From Pristionchus mayeri (Eukaryota; Nematoda; Chromadorea; Rhabditida; Neodiplogasteridae), in the NCBI GenBank assembly GCA_036245805.1, contig BTRK01000006.1, forward strand, positions 62,001-126,000: a stretch of 64,000 nucleotides of DNA, in the 5' to 3' direction. Each line of letters begins with the position of its first letter. The first letter of the stretch is position 1. The notes beneath the pieces are model-generated. The model ran no database searches, was not told the DNA's origin, and saw nothing but the letters and a program-made list of their open reading frames with translations. Shown in pieces: positions 25,201 through 37,300 of this stretch. A program made the position numbers and the translations under genes.

Positions 25201-28200
25201 ATCGGATATGTCGAGGTCGGGCATGATAACACAGAACATCGCAGAGCTCGCAGAAACTGGAGGATGGGGAAGAAGTCTAGAAAAAGAAACAGTTAACAAA
25301 CACACTGCGAATTAAATAATTATATAGAAATATCGGGGAGGGGGTGACAAAACGAAAAACGGAAACAAATCACAGCTCCTTCGGGATTCGACTTAGGGAC
25401 TTGCGAGCAGTTGCATTGCTACCAGTATGAGCTCCACTACATTTCGATATATAAATCTTGTCATCAGGCGATATTGAGTTTGACTCCAAATCAACGTTGA
25501 TGGTTTAAGGTTTTCCATGACCCCATATACGTTGAAACTCAATATCGCCTTGTACCAAGACTTATGTATGCAAATGTAGTGGAGCGCCTACTGGCAGCAA
25601 TGCAACAACTCGCCATTCTCTAGCTCGATTCCGGTAGGAGCTGTGATTTGTTTCCGTTTTGTTACCCTCCCGAAATATCGATACGCACATATTCTTCTTT
25701 AAAGCCTTTCCATTCACCAGAGCGGGCTTCTTGTACGTCACCATCACATTCATTCCGTGGTCAGCTTCGGGGAACAGAGACTTCTCTCCTTTGTCATTAA
25801 CGTACTTGGTCAGTGAGGAAATGGCGATACGCGCCTGAATCAACCAAGTTAGGCCTCTATGGCTGTGAGAGCCACATTCGACAACGCATCAGGCTGATTT
25901 AAGAGACCGTCCGCCAGAGAACGTAACTAATAATAGTGGTCTCGGATTGTCAAAATTCGAAAAAAAATCTCACGTATTTCGTGAAGTCTCCTTCATAAAT
26001 GAATATGGCGAAGGTAGATTTCGATTTTGAAAAAGTTACCGTAACCAACCGGTTTTTGGGGTCGAAAAATTTGAAATCATAAAAATGCACGAAATATAGA
26101 TTTTCTGGTGTAATTTCATGTGTCTGAGTTTCTGTTTTTTTCTATGTATCACTTTTTATTTTTTGCTGATCGCCGGCTAAAATAAACCTGCCCGCAAATC
26201 ATATTGCGAAAATCGGATTTTGGTACTGCGGCATCTTTTTCTCAGCGGCGGCGCATTTCCCCAGAACGGGACCATGTTTTTATTTATTCATTGTACGAGA
26301 CCGAAAATTTGATGAACGTTATTCGCTGTTTTTGCTAATGGATGGTACGTTTTTTGACATGTCGATATCTGCATACTTTTATGGTTAGTGCGTATTAACA
26401 TAAATGAAAATGTAAGATGAACAACAATAAACGTTCGACAAAAGCGGTACAAGTTCGCGGCTTCGGTTAAGAAGAATGTTGGCCCCGCCCCCGTTTAAGA
26501 TTCAAGAATGAATATCGGTGGGATCTAGGGCCAAAAACCAGGATGAGCGATGGTATGGAAATGTATATCACAGCTGGGTCAGTGTTCCGAAATGGTGGGG
26601 TCTTTAAGTTGGCCACGGCATGCGTTTCACTAGAGACCGTCTAACGATTGATCAATCGAGTAATTAAATTGATACTCGTTTGACTCAATCGAGTATCCTT
26701 TGTTACTCGATTGATTGCCCTTTCTCTCCCCTCGTCAATTAATTCATTTCCCCCTTCTTTGTCGACCGGTGCGGCCTCGCGCTCTCCAATTTGTTTACTC
26801 GAGTATCCTTTGTTACTCGATTGCCCAATCGAGTAATCAATCGATTGGGAATCGATTTAATTCATCAATTGATTGATTTGTCACCCGATCAATCAATTGA
26901 CGAAGGGAATCGAATGAGTTTCATTTCTCGTCAATCGTGAAATGAGTAATTCAATTGACGGTCTCTACGTTTCACCAACACGTGTTGAAAAATTGTCACC
27001 CTAAAATGCAAGAATGTACTGTAGAAACCCTGATTGACAGGGTTGCAACGCCCATGATGGATTCCAGCGATAATGAAGATATATGAATATTGCCCTGAGG
27101 GACTGTAGCTTTTTTTCCAATTTTTTTCAAATTTTGGCACTTCTCTAGTTTAGGGGGTAACTCCGCCCACTTTCCCTCTACATCTCTGGCACCCTGCCTC
27201 TCCCTTCCTACCCGCCTGTAAACAACTACTCACGCGCTCTAGTAAACAACTTGCTTACATGGCGAGAAGATTGCCTATACAGTACGCATATCTCCTTCCC
27301 TATAACGGCGACCCGCGAAGCGGGGAGCCCTGTAAGCGACGATCGGGTCTCCCCGCGAAGCGGGGTGACCCGATCGTTGCTTACCGCTTAGGCTAAAAGC
27401 CGGCGATATACACAAAAGGCTGCGTAGCTCTAGCCCTTTCTGTTCTCCATTACCTGAGTAGGAGGAATGGGCTTACCCCATAAACTAGAGAAGTCCCCAA
27501 ATTTTAGAGCTATTGGCATTTTTAAGTTTTCGCATTTTCGGTATTTACCCTTGATTTTATTTATTTTTGAGAATCGGAGACGTCGGGATTTCGCAGTCTT
27601 TCTTAAATATTCTTATTTTTTCTTCATTGTTTTAGCTCAAAACATAGATCGAAAAGCATGTAGATATCGACATGCCAAAAAACGTACCCTCCCTTAGCGA
27701 ATACATTGAATATTTTCCATCATATTATTGGCCCCGTAAAATGAATAAATACAAACGTGACCCCGTTCTGGGAAAACGTGCCGCCGCTGAGAAAAACGTG
27801 CCGCAGTCTCAAAATCCGATTTTCACGTTATGATTTGCGGGTACGTTTATTTTGCCCGGTGATGAGCAAAAGATGAAAAATGATACACCGTTGGATAGAG
27901 GGCGTCAAGAATAATCAGAATCTTCTGAAAGCGGCACGTTTTTCTCACAAAAAATTCTTAAAATTTTTAAATTATTTGCGCAGCATGACTATTCGATCTA
28001 TGGCTCAAAACGATGTATTTGGCATGTTCTAGTGTGAAATAACGGCTAACGTGATGGAATTAGAATAAAAATGTGATCCATGCGTTATGAAAGTTTTAAA
28101 GCTTAACTTATAATAAATTTATGTTGGAAATGTAAGCTCCCTTAAAGTTCGCAACCGCGAAAGAAATTTACAACACCGTATACTGACCCATCACTCGTGA

Positions 28201-31126
28201 CGCAGAAAAGGTTATAACTTGCGTCATTTGAAACGTCAGAACACAAATTTCTCTTGGTGCATGCGACCATGCATCTACTATAAATATTCTGCTAGTAAAC
28301 AACGATAAACCAAAGACACGCTTGTAAAGTTCTCGGAAATGCCGTCTTGGACATAATTTTGCCGAACTGTAAAATGGTTAATACCGTTTGAGGTTGCAGC
28401 AATTACGCCTAATTAACCACACATTAATTGGCATCGCAAGCACCTATATAAATACTGGTAATATGACCATTTAAGATACTTTGTTTTTTTTAATTTTTTA
28501 CGGCAAATGTTCTTACACAATCACACAATAATGGTTTATTTTTCTACTGCACAATATATCGTGTGATCGCGCAACGCACAATATGTGTAGAATTTTAGCA
28601 CCACACAATATATTGTGCGAACACACAGCAGCATGATGAATAGCATGTATTAGCATTATTGTGCGCTATTAATTGTGTAAGCGCGCAATAATTATGTTGG
28701 TCACACGATTTATTGCGCACCTTAAGAAAATAACATTATTGTGTGATTGTGCGATTGTGTAAGAACCATAGGTGGGCACCATTGCCTCCAGAGGCAATAC
28801 CCCCCCGGTTTTGGCATCCGACCCCCTCCCCCCGCCGGTTTTGGGAATCGCCACCCCACATCAAGAAGGAAAAATTCTGAATTACTGCTGTTCCCATAAT
28901 CCATTTCTAAGCGTTGCGCTTCAGTATTCCATGGGTACCGCCAGAAAACCGGAAAATACGGGGAGGCCGGGAAAGGGGAAATTTTGCATTCTGTCATACT
29001 TGTAACTTTTCCATAACATTAAAATATTCGATGTGCAAAAAATTAATCAAATTTAAATATTTTTCATCTTCGGTCAGCCTCATCCATCCCTGAGAGTCGG
29101 GAAATGCTTTTGGTTTCATTGGAAAACTCGTCATATAAGCTCCGGAGGGGGTTGCTTTTCTGACATTTCCAGAGTCATCAGAAAAGCAACCCCCTCCGGA
29201 GCTTCTATGACGAGTTTTCCAATGAAACCAAAAGCATTTCCCGACTCCCAGGGATGGATCAGGATGACTGAAGTTGAAAAATATTTAAATTTGATTAATT
29301 TTTTGCACATCGAATATTTTAATGTTATAGAAAAGTTACAAGTATGGCAGAATGCAAAATTTTCCTTTTCCCGGCTCTCCCCGTATTTTCCGGTTTTCAT
29401 TGACGCCTCGTTCTATTTCTGTTTCATTTTTTTTCTTTACAAATTTTAAATGTATTATCATTCAGCATCAACTTATATTTTTTATCCCCTTCGAAAATGA
29501 TCGTAGCTTATGATACAATTAGTTTACAACTGAGAATACTAGACAGTAGGTTATCTCCTACCCTTTATGATGGAAAATGATCAATCAGCAAGGAAAATAT
29601 ATTTATCACAATTTATACGTGAAGTTAATTTTTTTATGTTAATCCGTATATCTTCCTTCATAGCGCGCGGCGGAAAGAAAAAAATTTTTATGCCTATTTT
29701 TCATGATTTTTTCTTCCCATTTGACGCCTCAGCACCCCCCCCCCCTCCCCCCGGTTTTTGCCCTCCGACCCCCTCCGGTTTTCGAATCTCAGAGGCAACC
29801 CCTGCCCACCTATGGTAAGAACATTTGCCATTTTTTACGAGCCTCTGCGCCAAAAAAAAAAACGCAGAGCCGCATTCGTCAGCACCGGAAACTGTTCAAT
29901 TTACCGTATTTTTGTCACGTTTTAAGTATTGCCGATTGAAGCGCGTCGCGGTTTTACGCCACTCTTTTTCCACTGTTAGCGGGCTGTACACATCATGGTA
30001 TTTACGACCGCAATGTACAGAACCGCAAATAAGGCATATGAACCGCACCACCCGACATGAACTTTATAGTACACCACGAAACCATATCTCTGAACGGGCT
30101 GTTGAGAAAAATCATGCCGTGGTTGGCTTCGATGGTGCCCATCTATGATATATTGAAAATATCTCGTTAAAAATATCATAACTCACTTGCTCATTGATCT
30201 TCGCGAGGCCTTCTTTAGAGGGAGGGATTCGACCACCAGTTTCTTCTTTCATTTCCTCTTTCTTCGGTTCATCAATCTAATTAAACTATGTTCCATTTTT
30301 CATTTTGTACCACGTTATTTCGCAAAAGAAATAGCATAAATATATATATCTAGGCGTATATATAAAGCGCAGTGTCTGTGCGTCTGTCCGGATTGCGAAA
30401 CGATTGCGAAACATGGAGGGAGAGAGATAGCGCGTCAAATGCGAAACGAGTGATTGCGAGACCTGCTCCGCTAGGACGGCGCCCCCGCGAAGGCGTGGGG
30501 CAGCCGGACTAGTATATATATATATGTTCCAATTTTAAATAACTTTTGGAAGAATCTAAATTTTTTCTTGCGGGTCCCTAAATTGCGCTGTGTGCAGGAT
30601 TTCGTTCTATAATTAAATGTTCCGGATCATGGTGTAGGATATTTTTTCATAATCCAATATTACATTGAGCCAACCTTTTGCTTTTTAGGAACCTGCGTCT
30701 CTTCAACGACTTCAATAAGCGCACGTTTCATCACAGCCTGGAGAAAATTATTTTTGAACCACAATGATGCATTCTCCATTATACTTATACGGCAATTCTT
30801 CAGTTTCTGGCCGCCCCCTCCCCCTCACACCCATTTCTAGATAACTCCCTCATTTTCGGCCCGCTCAACCCCTCAATGTTAGACCGGGATGGGAAATGAG
30901 AGGGGTGGCCAGAAAGTGTCTGGCAGAAACCGAAGGCGTGTCTGCGAATATCTTACGTCAGCAAATGTAAATGTAAAAAAAACTCACTCCCTCCTTGACG
31001 ACCGCTGCTTCTTCTTTATTCGCGGATATCGAAAAAAAAAAGTTAAAACATAGAAAACAACTTGTTTCGAACCTTGGACTTCTTCGTGCTTGACTTGAGC
31101 ACCGTTCCTTTTCCCTTAGCGGCCAT
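22224..31126 (-). CDS. RSL1D1: Ribosomal L1 domain-containing protein, RSL1D1 family (nucleolar)
   Basis: Fifteen exons close into 467 codons plus stop: 31073-31126, 30675-30737, 30187-30276, 25689-25834, 25192-25276, 25001-25131, 24366-24470, 24163-24261, 24031-24091, 23858-23967, 22967-23063, 22769-22846, 22600-22686, 22390-22497, 22224-22313. Residues 1-69 are a lysine/glutamate-rich lead. About 70-315 match the L1 fold as seen in RSL1D1/UTP30 proteins, with landmarks TAYDIFLVEKRVHKSVMKHL, PIVFDYSRPLGETLKKA and SVHAGHLSQPFADLVANVEH. The remaining 150 residues are strongly basic (KVDPKKVEKKRQ; terminal KKVKKAKKVKR), as expected of a nucleolar rRNA-binding factor. Family role: ribosome biogenesis and nucleolar stress control. 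Intron 3, between 30187 and 25834, is 4.35 kb and holds two large foldbacks. A possible extra exon near 30985-31012 does not fit the frame. Total length is close to the human protein (490). Confidence 0.9.
23239..23754. mobile_element. Inverted-repeat element with 5-base target duplication
   Basis: Ends CACAGCGTGTCAGATGGGG and CCCCCGTTTGACACGCTGTG, flanked by CAACG at 23234-23238 and 23755-23759. It fills most of the 794-base intron between exons 10 and 11 of the RSL1D1 homologue. The superfamily is not clear from the ends alone. Confidence 0.7.
25328..25688. repeat. Foldback filling intron 4 of the RSL1D1 homologue
   Basis: AATATCGGGGAGGGGGTGAC pairs with GTTACCCTCCCGAAATATCG, and AACTCAATATCGCC pairs at the centre. 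It ends at the donor side of the exon 25689-25834. Confidence 0.65.
26100..27890. repeat. Large foldback in intron 3 of the RSL1D1 homologue
   Basis: Arms pair CGAAAATCGGATTTTG...GCGGCA (26210-26290) with TGCCGC...CAAAATCCGATTTTC (27785-27825), and TAGTTTAGGGGGTAACTCC (27148) with GGCTTACCCCATAAACTAG (27470). A GC-rich hairpin CCCGCGAAGCGGGG occurs twice near 27310-27370. The hAT-like MITE at 26631 is nested inside. Confidence 0.65.
26631..26967. mobile_element. hAT-like MITE with 8-base target duplication
   Basis: Ends TAGAGACCGTC and inverse GACGGTCTCTA, flanked by CGTTTCAC at 26623-26630 and 26968-26975. Inside are many ATCGATT/CAATCGAG repeats in both orientations. It lies within a larger foldback (26100-27890) in intron 3 of the RSL1D1 homologue. 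Confidence 0.85.
28498..29840. repeat. Foldback in intron 3 of the RSL1D1 homologue, with a nested short element
   Basis: Outer ends GGCAAATGTTCTTAC (28504) and GTAAGAACATTTGCC (29816). Inner arms 29090-29170 and 29175-29250 meet at AGAAAAGCAACCCCCTCCGG. A nested inverted element with ends TTCTTACACAATCACACAA lies at 28513-28764 and is absent from the opposite arm. C-rich strings (CCCCCTCCCCCCGG) sit in both arms. Confidence 0.65.
30345..30520. repeat. Dispersed repeat (second copy at 62940-63110)
   Basis: TATATAAAGCGCAGTGTC and GTGATTGCGAGAC occur here and, inverted, at 62940-63110. Both end in a GC-rich hairpin (CCCCCGCGAAGGCGTGGGG here; CCCCCGCCTACGGCGGGG there). It lies in the intron between the second and third exons of the RSL1D1 homologue. 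Confidence 0.5.
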
Positions 31127-31200
31127 CTCAAACAACGTTGCATCCACAATTAATATGTCAATATAAGCTTAATTCAAAGATATAACGGCAGCACTCGAAG

Positions 31201-31212
31201 CTGTACAAAATA
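31201..31212 (-). promoter_or_regulatory. Candidate downstream-cistron trans-splice acceptor for the RSL1D1 homologue
   Basis: The minus strand reads TTATTTATTTTGTACAG and then CTTCGAG, a U-rich run followed by an acceptor, about 43 bases after the SDE2 poly(A) signal and 75 bases before the RSL1D1 start. In nematode operons, SL2-type acceptors sit shortly after the upstream poly(A) site. A second, weaker acceptor (TTTGAG) touches the start codon. Confidence 0.4.
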
Positions 31213-31243
31213 AATAACGAGACAAACTAACACTGAACAAGAC

Positions 31244-31249
31244 TTTATT
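31244..31249 (-). terminator. Poly(A) signal AATAAA of the SDE2 homologue
   Basis: AATAAA on the minus strand lies 89 bases after the SDE2 stop codon. It is the only canonical signal between the two genes and sits about 120 bases before the next start codon. Confidence 0.6.
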
Positions 31250-31337
31250 CACTTAAATCTTACAAACAAATATGGAATAAGTACATCATCAAAAGAGTAT
31301 TAATTTGCGTGAAATGATTGGTGGGCGGTGTGTACAT

Positions 31338-34300
31338 TCAGCCTTTCTTCTTCACAGGAGGAGCGATGATAGACTTTGGATAATCATCTTTACTCAGTCC
31401 TGGAATCAATAATAACTTACGATTAATGAAAAAAATAGTTTATCTAAATTAGATTATATAACACTTAAAATCGTCGGTTGAAATTCACCTTTAACTATGA
31501 ATAGCCTCGCTGCCCTTTCCTTCAGCGATCCTCCACACTTCAGACCACGTGCTTCCAAAGCGTGTTTCAGGTGGAACAATCCTAGCACTTCTCTGAAAAG
31601 GGGATAAGACATTTCGGAAAAACCCAACTGAGAAATTTCATTTGAGAAATTAACACTTCAGAAACGGACGCACGGCGTATCGCGGCACCGCATCATTCTG
31701 CCCCCAAGGGTGAAGAAAATAATTACAGTAGACGCCAAAAAAAATGTTTGGGCAATCTGGGCAACCTAAATATCGGTTCCGGTCGACCGAGCTACGATTC
31801 CGGCTGTGTGTGCTGCGAACCACAGTAAATGATAAAAATCACTCCTCTATCACACCCTCATAGCGTGGCGCGACTTTTCCTTCTGCAGTGATACGCCGTG
31901 GGACGTAATTTTCAGCCGCGCCGCGCGAGCGCGCACACGTCTTTGGAAGCCATTTTCACATGATTTGAGGATTATTATTAAATTTCTATTTATCAAATAG
32001 ACTTCAGATGATGCCGAAAAAATCAAAAATGTTTAAAATTCAAAAAAATGTTTTTCAAAAATGCTTCAAATACACATTGTTTGCTGTATGACTGATGTGA
32101 AGATACTAATTCTCGATAAATAAGCACGTAAAACGATTAAACGTTTGCAAAATGTGCCGGCAAAAATGTATGCATCCGAGAGGCATCGAACCAGCGTTTC
32201 AAAAGCGTGTCAGTATTTTGAGGAAAACACTGTTATGGGCATGCAGAACCATATCGGGATTACTCTTGATGGATCGAGTATTAAATTTTACACATAATAT
32301 GAAGTTTCCAGGAGGAGCTATTCATAGAAATGTGGTCGCAGAATTGATCAAAACCACAAACCGCTATTTTTCGGCCGAATATTGTTGGTTTCTAGAATAT
32401 ATATTGATCGATCGCCTTGAAAACTCGGATTCAAACACAACGTTTCATGGTAGATCAAGATTTTGGAAAATGTTTATTGGACACCTAATGACTCTACCCA
32501 CCAAGTATGTATATAGCGATGATTTTGAAAGATTGTGACACTTTCCTACCAAGATCTGAAGTTCTTACAGAGACAGCGTTTTAAACTTACAGCTCGTCTG
32601 CTTCTGCATATTCGTCAAGCTGCACAGGTGGAAAATCAGTCGGAATATCTCTCGGCGCCTCATATGGTTTCTTCTCTACTTTCTTCGAAGACTCGACAAC
32701 AGTGATGTCAGGTACTGGTTCGGCGATCTTCTCACTAAGAGACCTTTAAATGTTATCTTAAAATATTTATATATGAACAAAAATATGTGATGTATATGCA
32801 TACACGGTCTCAAAGCATGTTAAAATTCTTCCCGCTTGCTTTACCTATGGACACCCAGTATAAATTCCGTATCAACCTTTGCCCACATAAGTTCATCACA
32901 GGAAAGAGTTGTCACACATCGCGCCGCCACGGCAATATATTTATCAACACCCTGTTATAAGAAATGGTCCCAGAAATCGCGAACATTTTTAAACACAGAA
33001 AGACTTGTTATCGATAGAAATAAATATTTTCTTTACAGTATAAGTACAGTATATCTATACAATGTACAATATATCTTGATACCTCCTAATATCCAGTGCA
33101 TAGATTGCCTGAGATAGTGTACATTTAATTTGAAAAGTTACCGTTGTGCAGGAACCCCGCACTACCGTGATTGGCAATTTTTTCTGGTGTTGATGAAAAA
33201 TTGCCGCGCGTCGCAGTATATCTTAGAAGGAAGCCAAGTGGCGAGGGACGCTTGATGGAGCGAGACAGTGTAGCAAAAATAGGAAAAAAATAAAGCGTGG
33301 AAAATTTAGTGAGTATCCCGCCACTTTTTGAACCACGCATGGGGGAAAAACACCATGATTGCTGCACGTAGCGCGGAAGAGTAGAGGGCGAGTGCATAAA
33401 TTATAAAGCGTACTCTAATGAACTAATCTGACGCTGCCTGATACTAGCAATCACAGGACCAGATCTCCGAGAAATTTTACAAATTTGAGCTAAAACTACC
33501 TAAACCCCTTATCCAATACTTTACTTAAACAGTACCATATCCCTCAATCTGGACATTTGAAGTAGTCGATAGAAGCAAGGAACTTTTTTTCTCGGGTAGG
33601 GAAACAGAACTTTTGGAAGATAAAATCCTTAGGTATATACTAGGGATGACAAATCGGCTTCAGAACTCGGCGATCCGACATGAAAGGAGCGCTAATTGGT
33701 TCAAGCCGGCTTGAGGCGACATGCAAATTGACCCAAGCCGGCTTCGATCACCTCTCTATTTGTTAGAAGTCGGCGTCAACTCGGCGATCGGCATGCAAAT
33801 TTATGGGAAATTACCACGCTCGCTAGCGTCGATCCAAAGAAAGTTAGTGATTTACATGTGAATCGACTTCTCCAAGCCGGTTTCGCATGCAAATCGTTGC
33901 ATTGGACATATTGATTGATGCTGCGTTCCGATTTGTCATCCCTAGTATATACTTGGGAATAAGCGAAGCAATAATAAGCTCTTAACGGATCATCCATTAA
34001 GAAGCGTCGCGTTGCGCGCAGTCGAACAAGATAATCCAAACCGCCGCGAAGCGCGTACAGAGGACATTAGATAATCAGTTAACACGGCATGATTTTTTCC
34101 GATACTTTTTTGAGACAACGTTCCACGCATCTCGCAGAACGCGAACTAGTACAGATGTACCATATGAGCGGCACTACTACTGAACGTGATAACAATTATA
34201 AATAAACTAGCCCGGTTGCGCCCCCGCCTTCGGCGGAGAAACTCATGCTAGCGGAGAAGGTACCACCTCTATAATTACCTAACTTGAGGTTTCTCCCTAA

Positions 34301-37300
34301 TAATTCCACTCTATAATTGTTGTTCCAGGTTCTATAGCAGTGTCCATATGAGCTAGGATCTTCGAGTACTACATGTGAGGACATTCGGATTGAGTTTGAT
34401 TTTTTCACGTTGCTAATTTCATTGAGCAAAAGTCATTCCAGCAAGATCTTGCTAGCCTACTTTGAGTTACTATTCTTGGAGATTTTAACACCTTCTACAA
34501 ATTTGAAAATTTCCTCCCAACCACGGGTATTATGCCGTGGAAAAAATCGAGCAGAAGAGGAAATATTTGAATTCCCGCACTTTCATATCTCGGCTCCCAG
34601 TAGAGATAGCGACTTAAAAATCGGTGTGGAAACTCCGGGACTTCTAGTTTAGTGGGTAAGCCCGTTCCTCCCGCTCATATCCCTGAGTCCCTACTCAGGA
34701 AGGGGAGAACGGCCACCCCTCCCGACGAAGGGGATGGCCAACCAAAAATTACGGGCTACCGCTAATGGCTACCCGCGGGGTTTGTGTAACGAAACAGCGG
34801 AAAGGCAAAGGGAGCTCCTATGTAGGCGCGGTGCTCTTTAGCCGCGCCGGGGGGTGATAAGACATTTGGCACAAACAAAGTCGAAATGGTTGTTCGAACT
34901 AGGACATTTCGAACAATTCGTTCGGAATAATCAACTTGGAACAATTCACTTCGAACTAGGACGATTCGCACAATTTTCGTGAGCGCGCACACAACTTTGG
35001 ATGTGTTTTTCGCCTGATTAAAATAAATTTTTCTGTAATATATTTATCAAAGATATAATAAACAAAGATGAATAATCTAATAATGATAAAAATATATTAA
35101 ATTTCAAGGGAAATTGTGAGAAACGTCATTGTTCGGAATGTAAATGTTTGTGCTTGAGTTATTCGAAACGAATTGTGCGAAGCGTCCTGGTTCGAAAAAT
35201 TTTGTTCTATGCGTCGTTATCCGACTTCTTTTGTTGGAAATGTCTGATCACCGCGCCGGGGCAGAGAGAGCCGGCTTTTAACCTAAGCGGTAAGCAATGA
35301 TCGAGTTTTTTTTTAAATGGCCGTTCAATAGGCCAATTACTGGAGGATATAAACAATTTCTAAAAAATTGGAGCGATGTAGCTGACCGTGTATGATTTTG
35401 AAAATGTGCTTTTCATTTGCAGAAATTTCGAAAGAATGTAAGACTAATGCGGTTCATCCATGTCATACCTCTCGTTATCCGTATTTTCGCCTTTGTCTAC
35501 CACTTCCTTTTCCAATGTTACACCAGTTTCATGCGATGTTGATTCTTCGGTGAATATCACACGCTCCCGCTTCGCCTGTCGTAATATGCATTGTATTAAA
35601 TGAAGCTACAATAATTACCTTTCGAAAACAAGCTTCACTCGTCCCGGGCCGGTCAAAATCATCATCATCCGAACTACTACCCTCTTCACTCTGCGGCTTT
35701 CGCTTCTTCCGTAAGTTTTTGAAACCTGTGGAAATATTCGCCAGTATTGCATATCAGGCTTCTCACGAGAATCAGGACAAAACGTCCTTATGGTGGAACA
35801 ATCGATTTTGAGGTTTTGGAAGTTCTGGGGTAATATATCGTCCGTAATCCGACCCCGAAACAAACAAAACTTTTGCATCGTCTAGAGCTTTCAATTCTGC
35901 ATCCACAGATGAAAAACCCATGGTCAAACCTACCATAGGATTAATCCTATGGTGGATCCTAAGGTATGGGGTTCGAATCCCAACCTCTACAGTCACCTTT
36001 GCCAAGCTTCGGGAGAAGTACCCAACAGTAGGCAAAAATTGTACGAGCTTGGCACAAGTCACTGCAGAGGCCGGAACTCGAACCCACCCTACCATAGGTA
36101 TGTAAATTACGGCGCCTTAGACCACTAGGCCACGGTTTCCAACGATAGGATGACCATGCTTTTTCATCTCAGTCTGCATCTACTGAATGTTTAATGGATT
36201 TTTACCACGGGGTCTATCATGTTTCCCAGGCGAAAAATGGCGGGATGCTGCAATCCGCATATAGCAAAAATCGCATAAGTGTTCACGATTCGTACACAAT
36301 GGTTGTTTTGTATGCATGTTTACTTCATTTACATCATTCGTGATGTTATCGAATCTGTCTGAAGGTTCCTTCCTATATACGGTAGAAAGAGATGCATGAA
36401 TCAAAATATATAAATCGTCGCAAATTATGCAAATGAAATATTTATACCAACACAACATCTTTTCTGCGATGGGGGAACGAACTCCCAACCATTATGTACG
36501 AATCGTGAAGACTTATGCGATTTTCACTATGTGCGGACAGCCGCACCACGCCTTTTTCGTTGTTTTTCGCCGGGGAAACATCATAGACCCCATGGTTAAA
36601 ATCCACAAAAAATCCAGTAGATGCAGAATTGAAAGCTCTAGACGATGAAAAAGTTTGGTTTGTTTGTGCTCCGAACTGTTGTAGTTATGGAGCAACAACG
36701 GTCCAGAGGTCATGATTTGGCCTACCAAAAATCGATTTGGGAAGTCAGAAAATATCATGAGCTATGCCTACTGGTCAATTTTTAGCCCAATTGGATGATT
36801 TTAAACCATTTTCAGAGGCGTAAAAGTGACTTAAATCTTTGCAGCCAGCTGCAGCAGCCGCAGATCGAGATAGGCAGCCGATCGGCCAGGAATCTTATTC
36901 TAGACGATATATTACCCCCCAGAACTACCAAAGCCTCAAAATGGGTTTTTTCAATGCATCAAGATTGTCCATCTTTTCTCGTGAGAGGCCTGATATATGT
37001 TTAAGAACGTTTGAATTCGCATCCGTCGCATGCATGACGATGTTTTGTTACCCACCATCTTCGAATGCGTCATCAGTTTTTTCAAGAATATCCTCTCTTG
37101 TCTTGATATAATCGGGATCGTTGAAATCGTGCTTAGGCTTATCTTGAGTGGCGGCTCGCAATTTTTCATGCTTCGCTTTCCTAAATGTTAATAGTAAGCA
37201 TTATTATCCGAGTCGTGTTGCAAATAAATGTTCAACCCACTGCTTAGTATGTTTCTCTTTCTCACGATCGCCAGCAGTTTCTATCCATTTTTTAAGCTTC

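Noticed and set aside
30985..31012. Possible small exon of the RSL1D1 homologue (EEAAVVKEG)
   Set aside because: No combination of GT/AG sites lets it join the exons on both sides in frame, whereas omitting it does.
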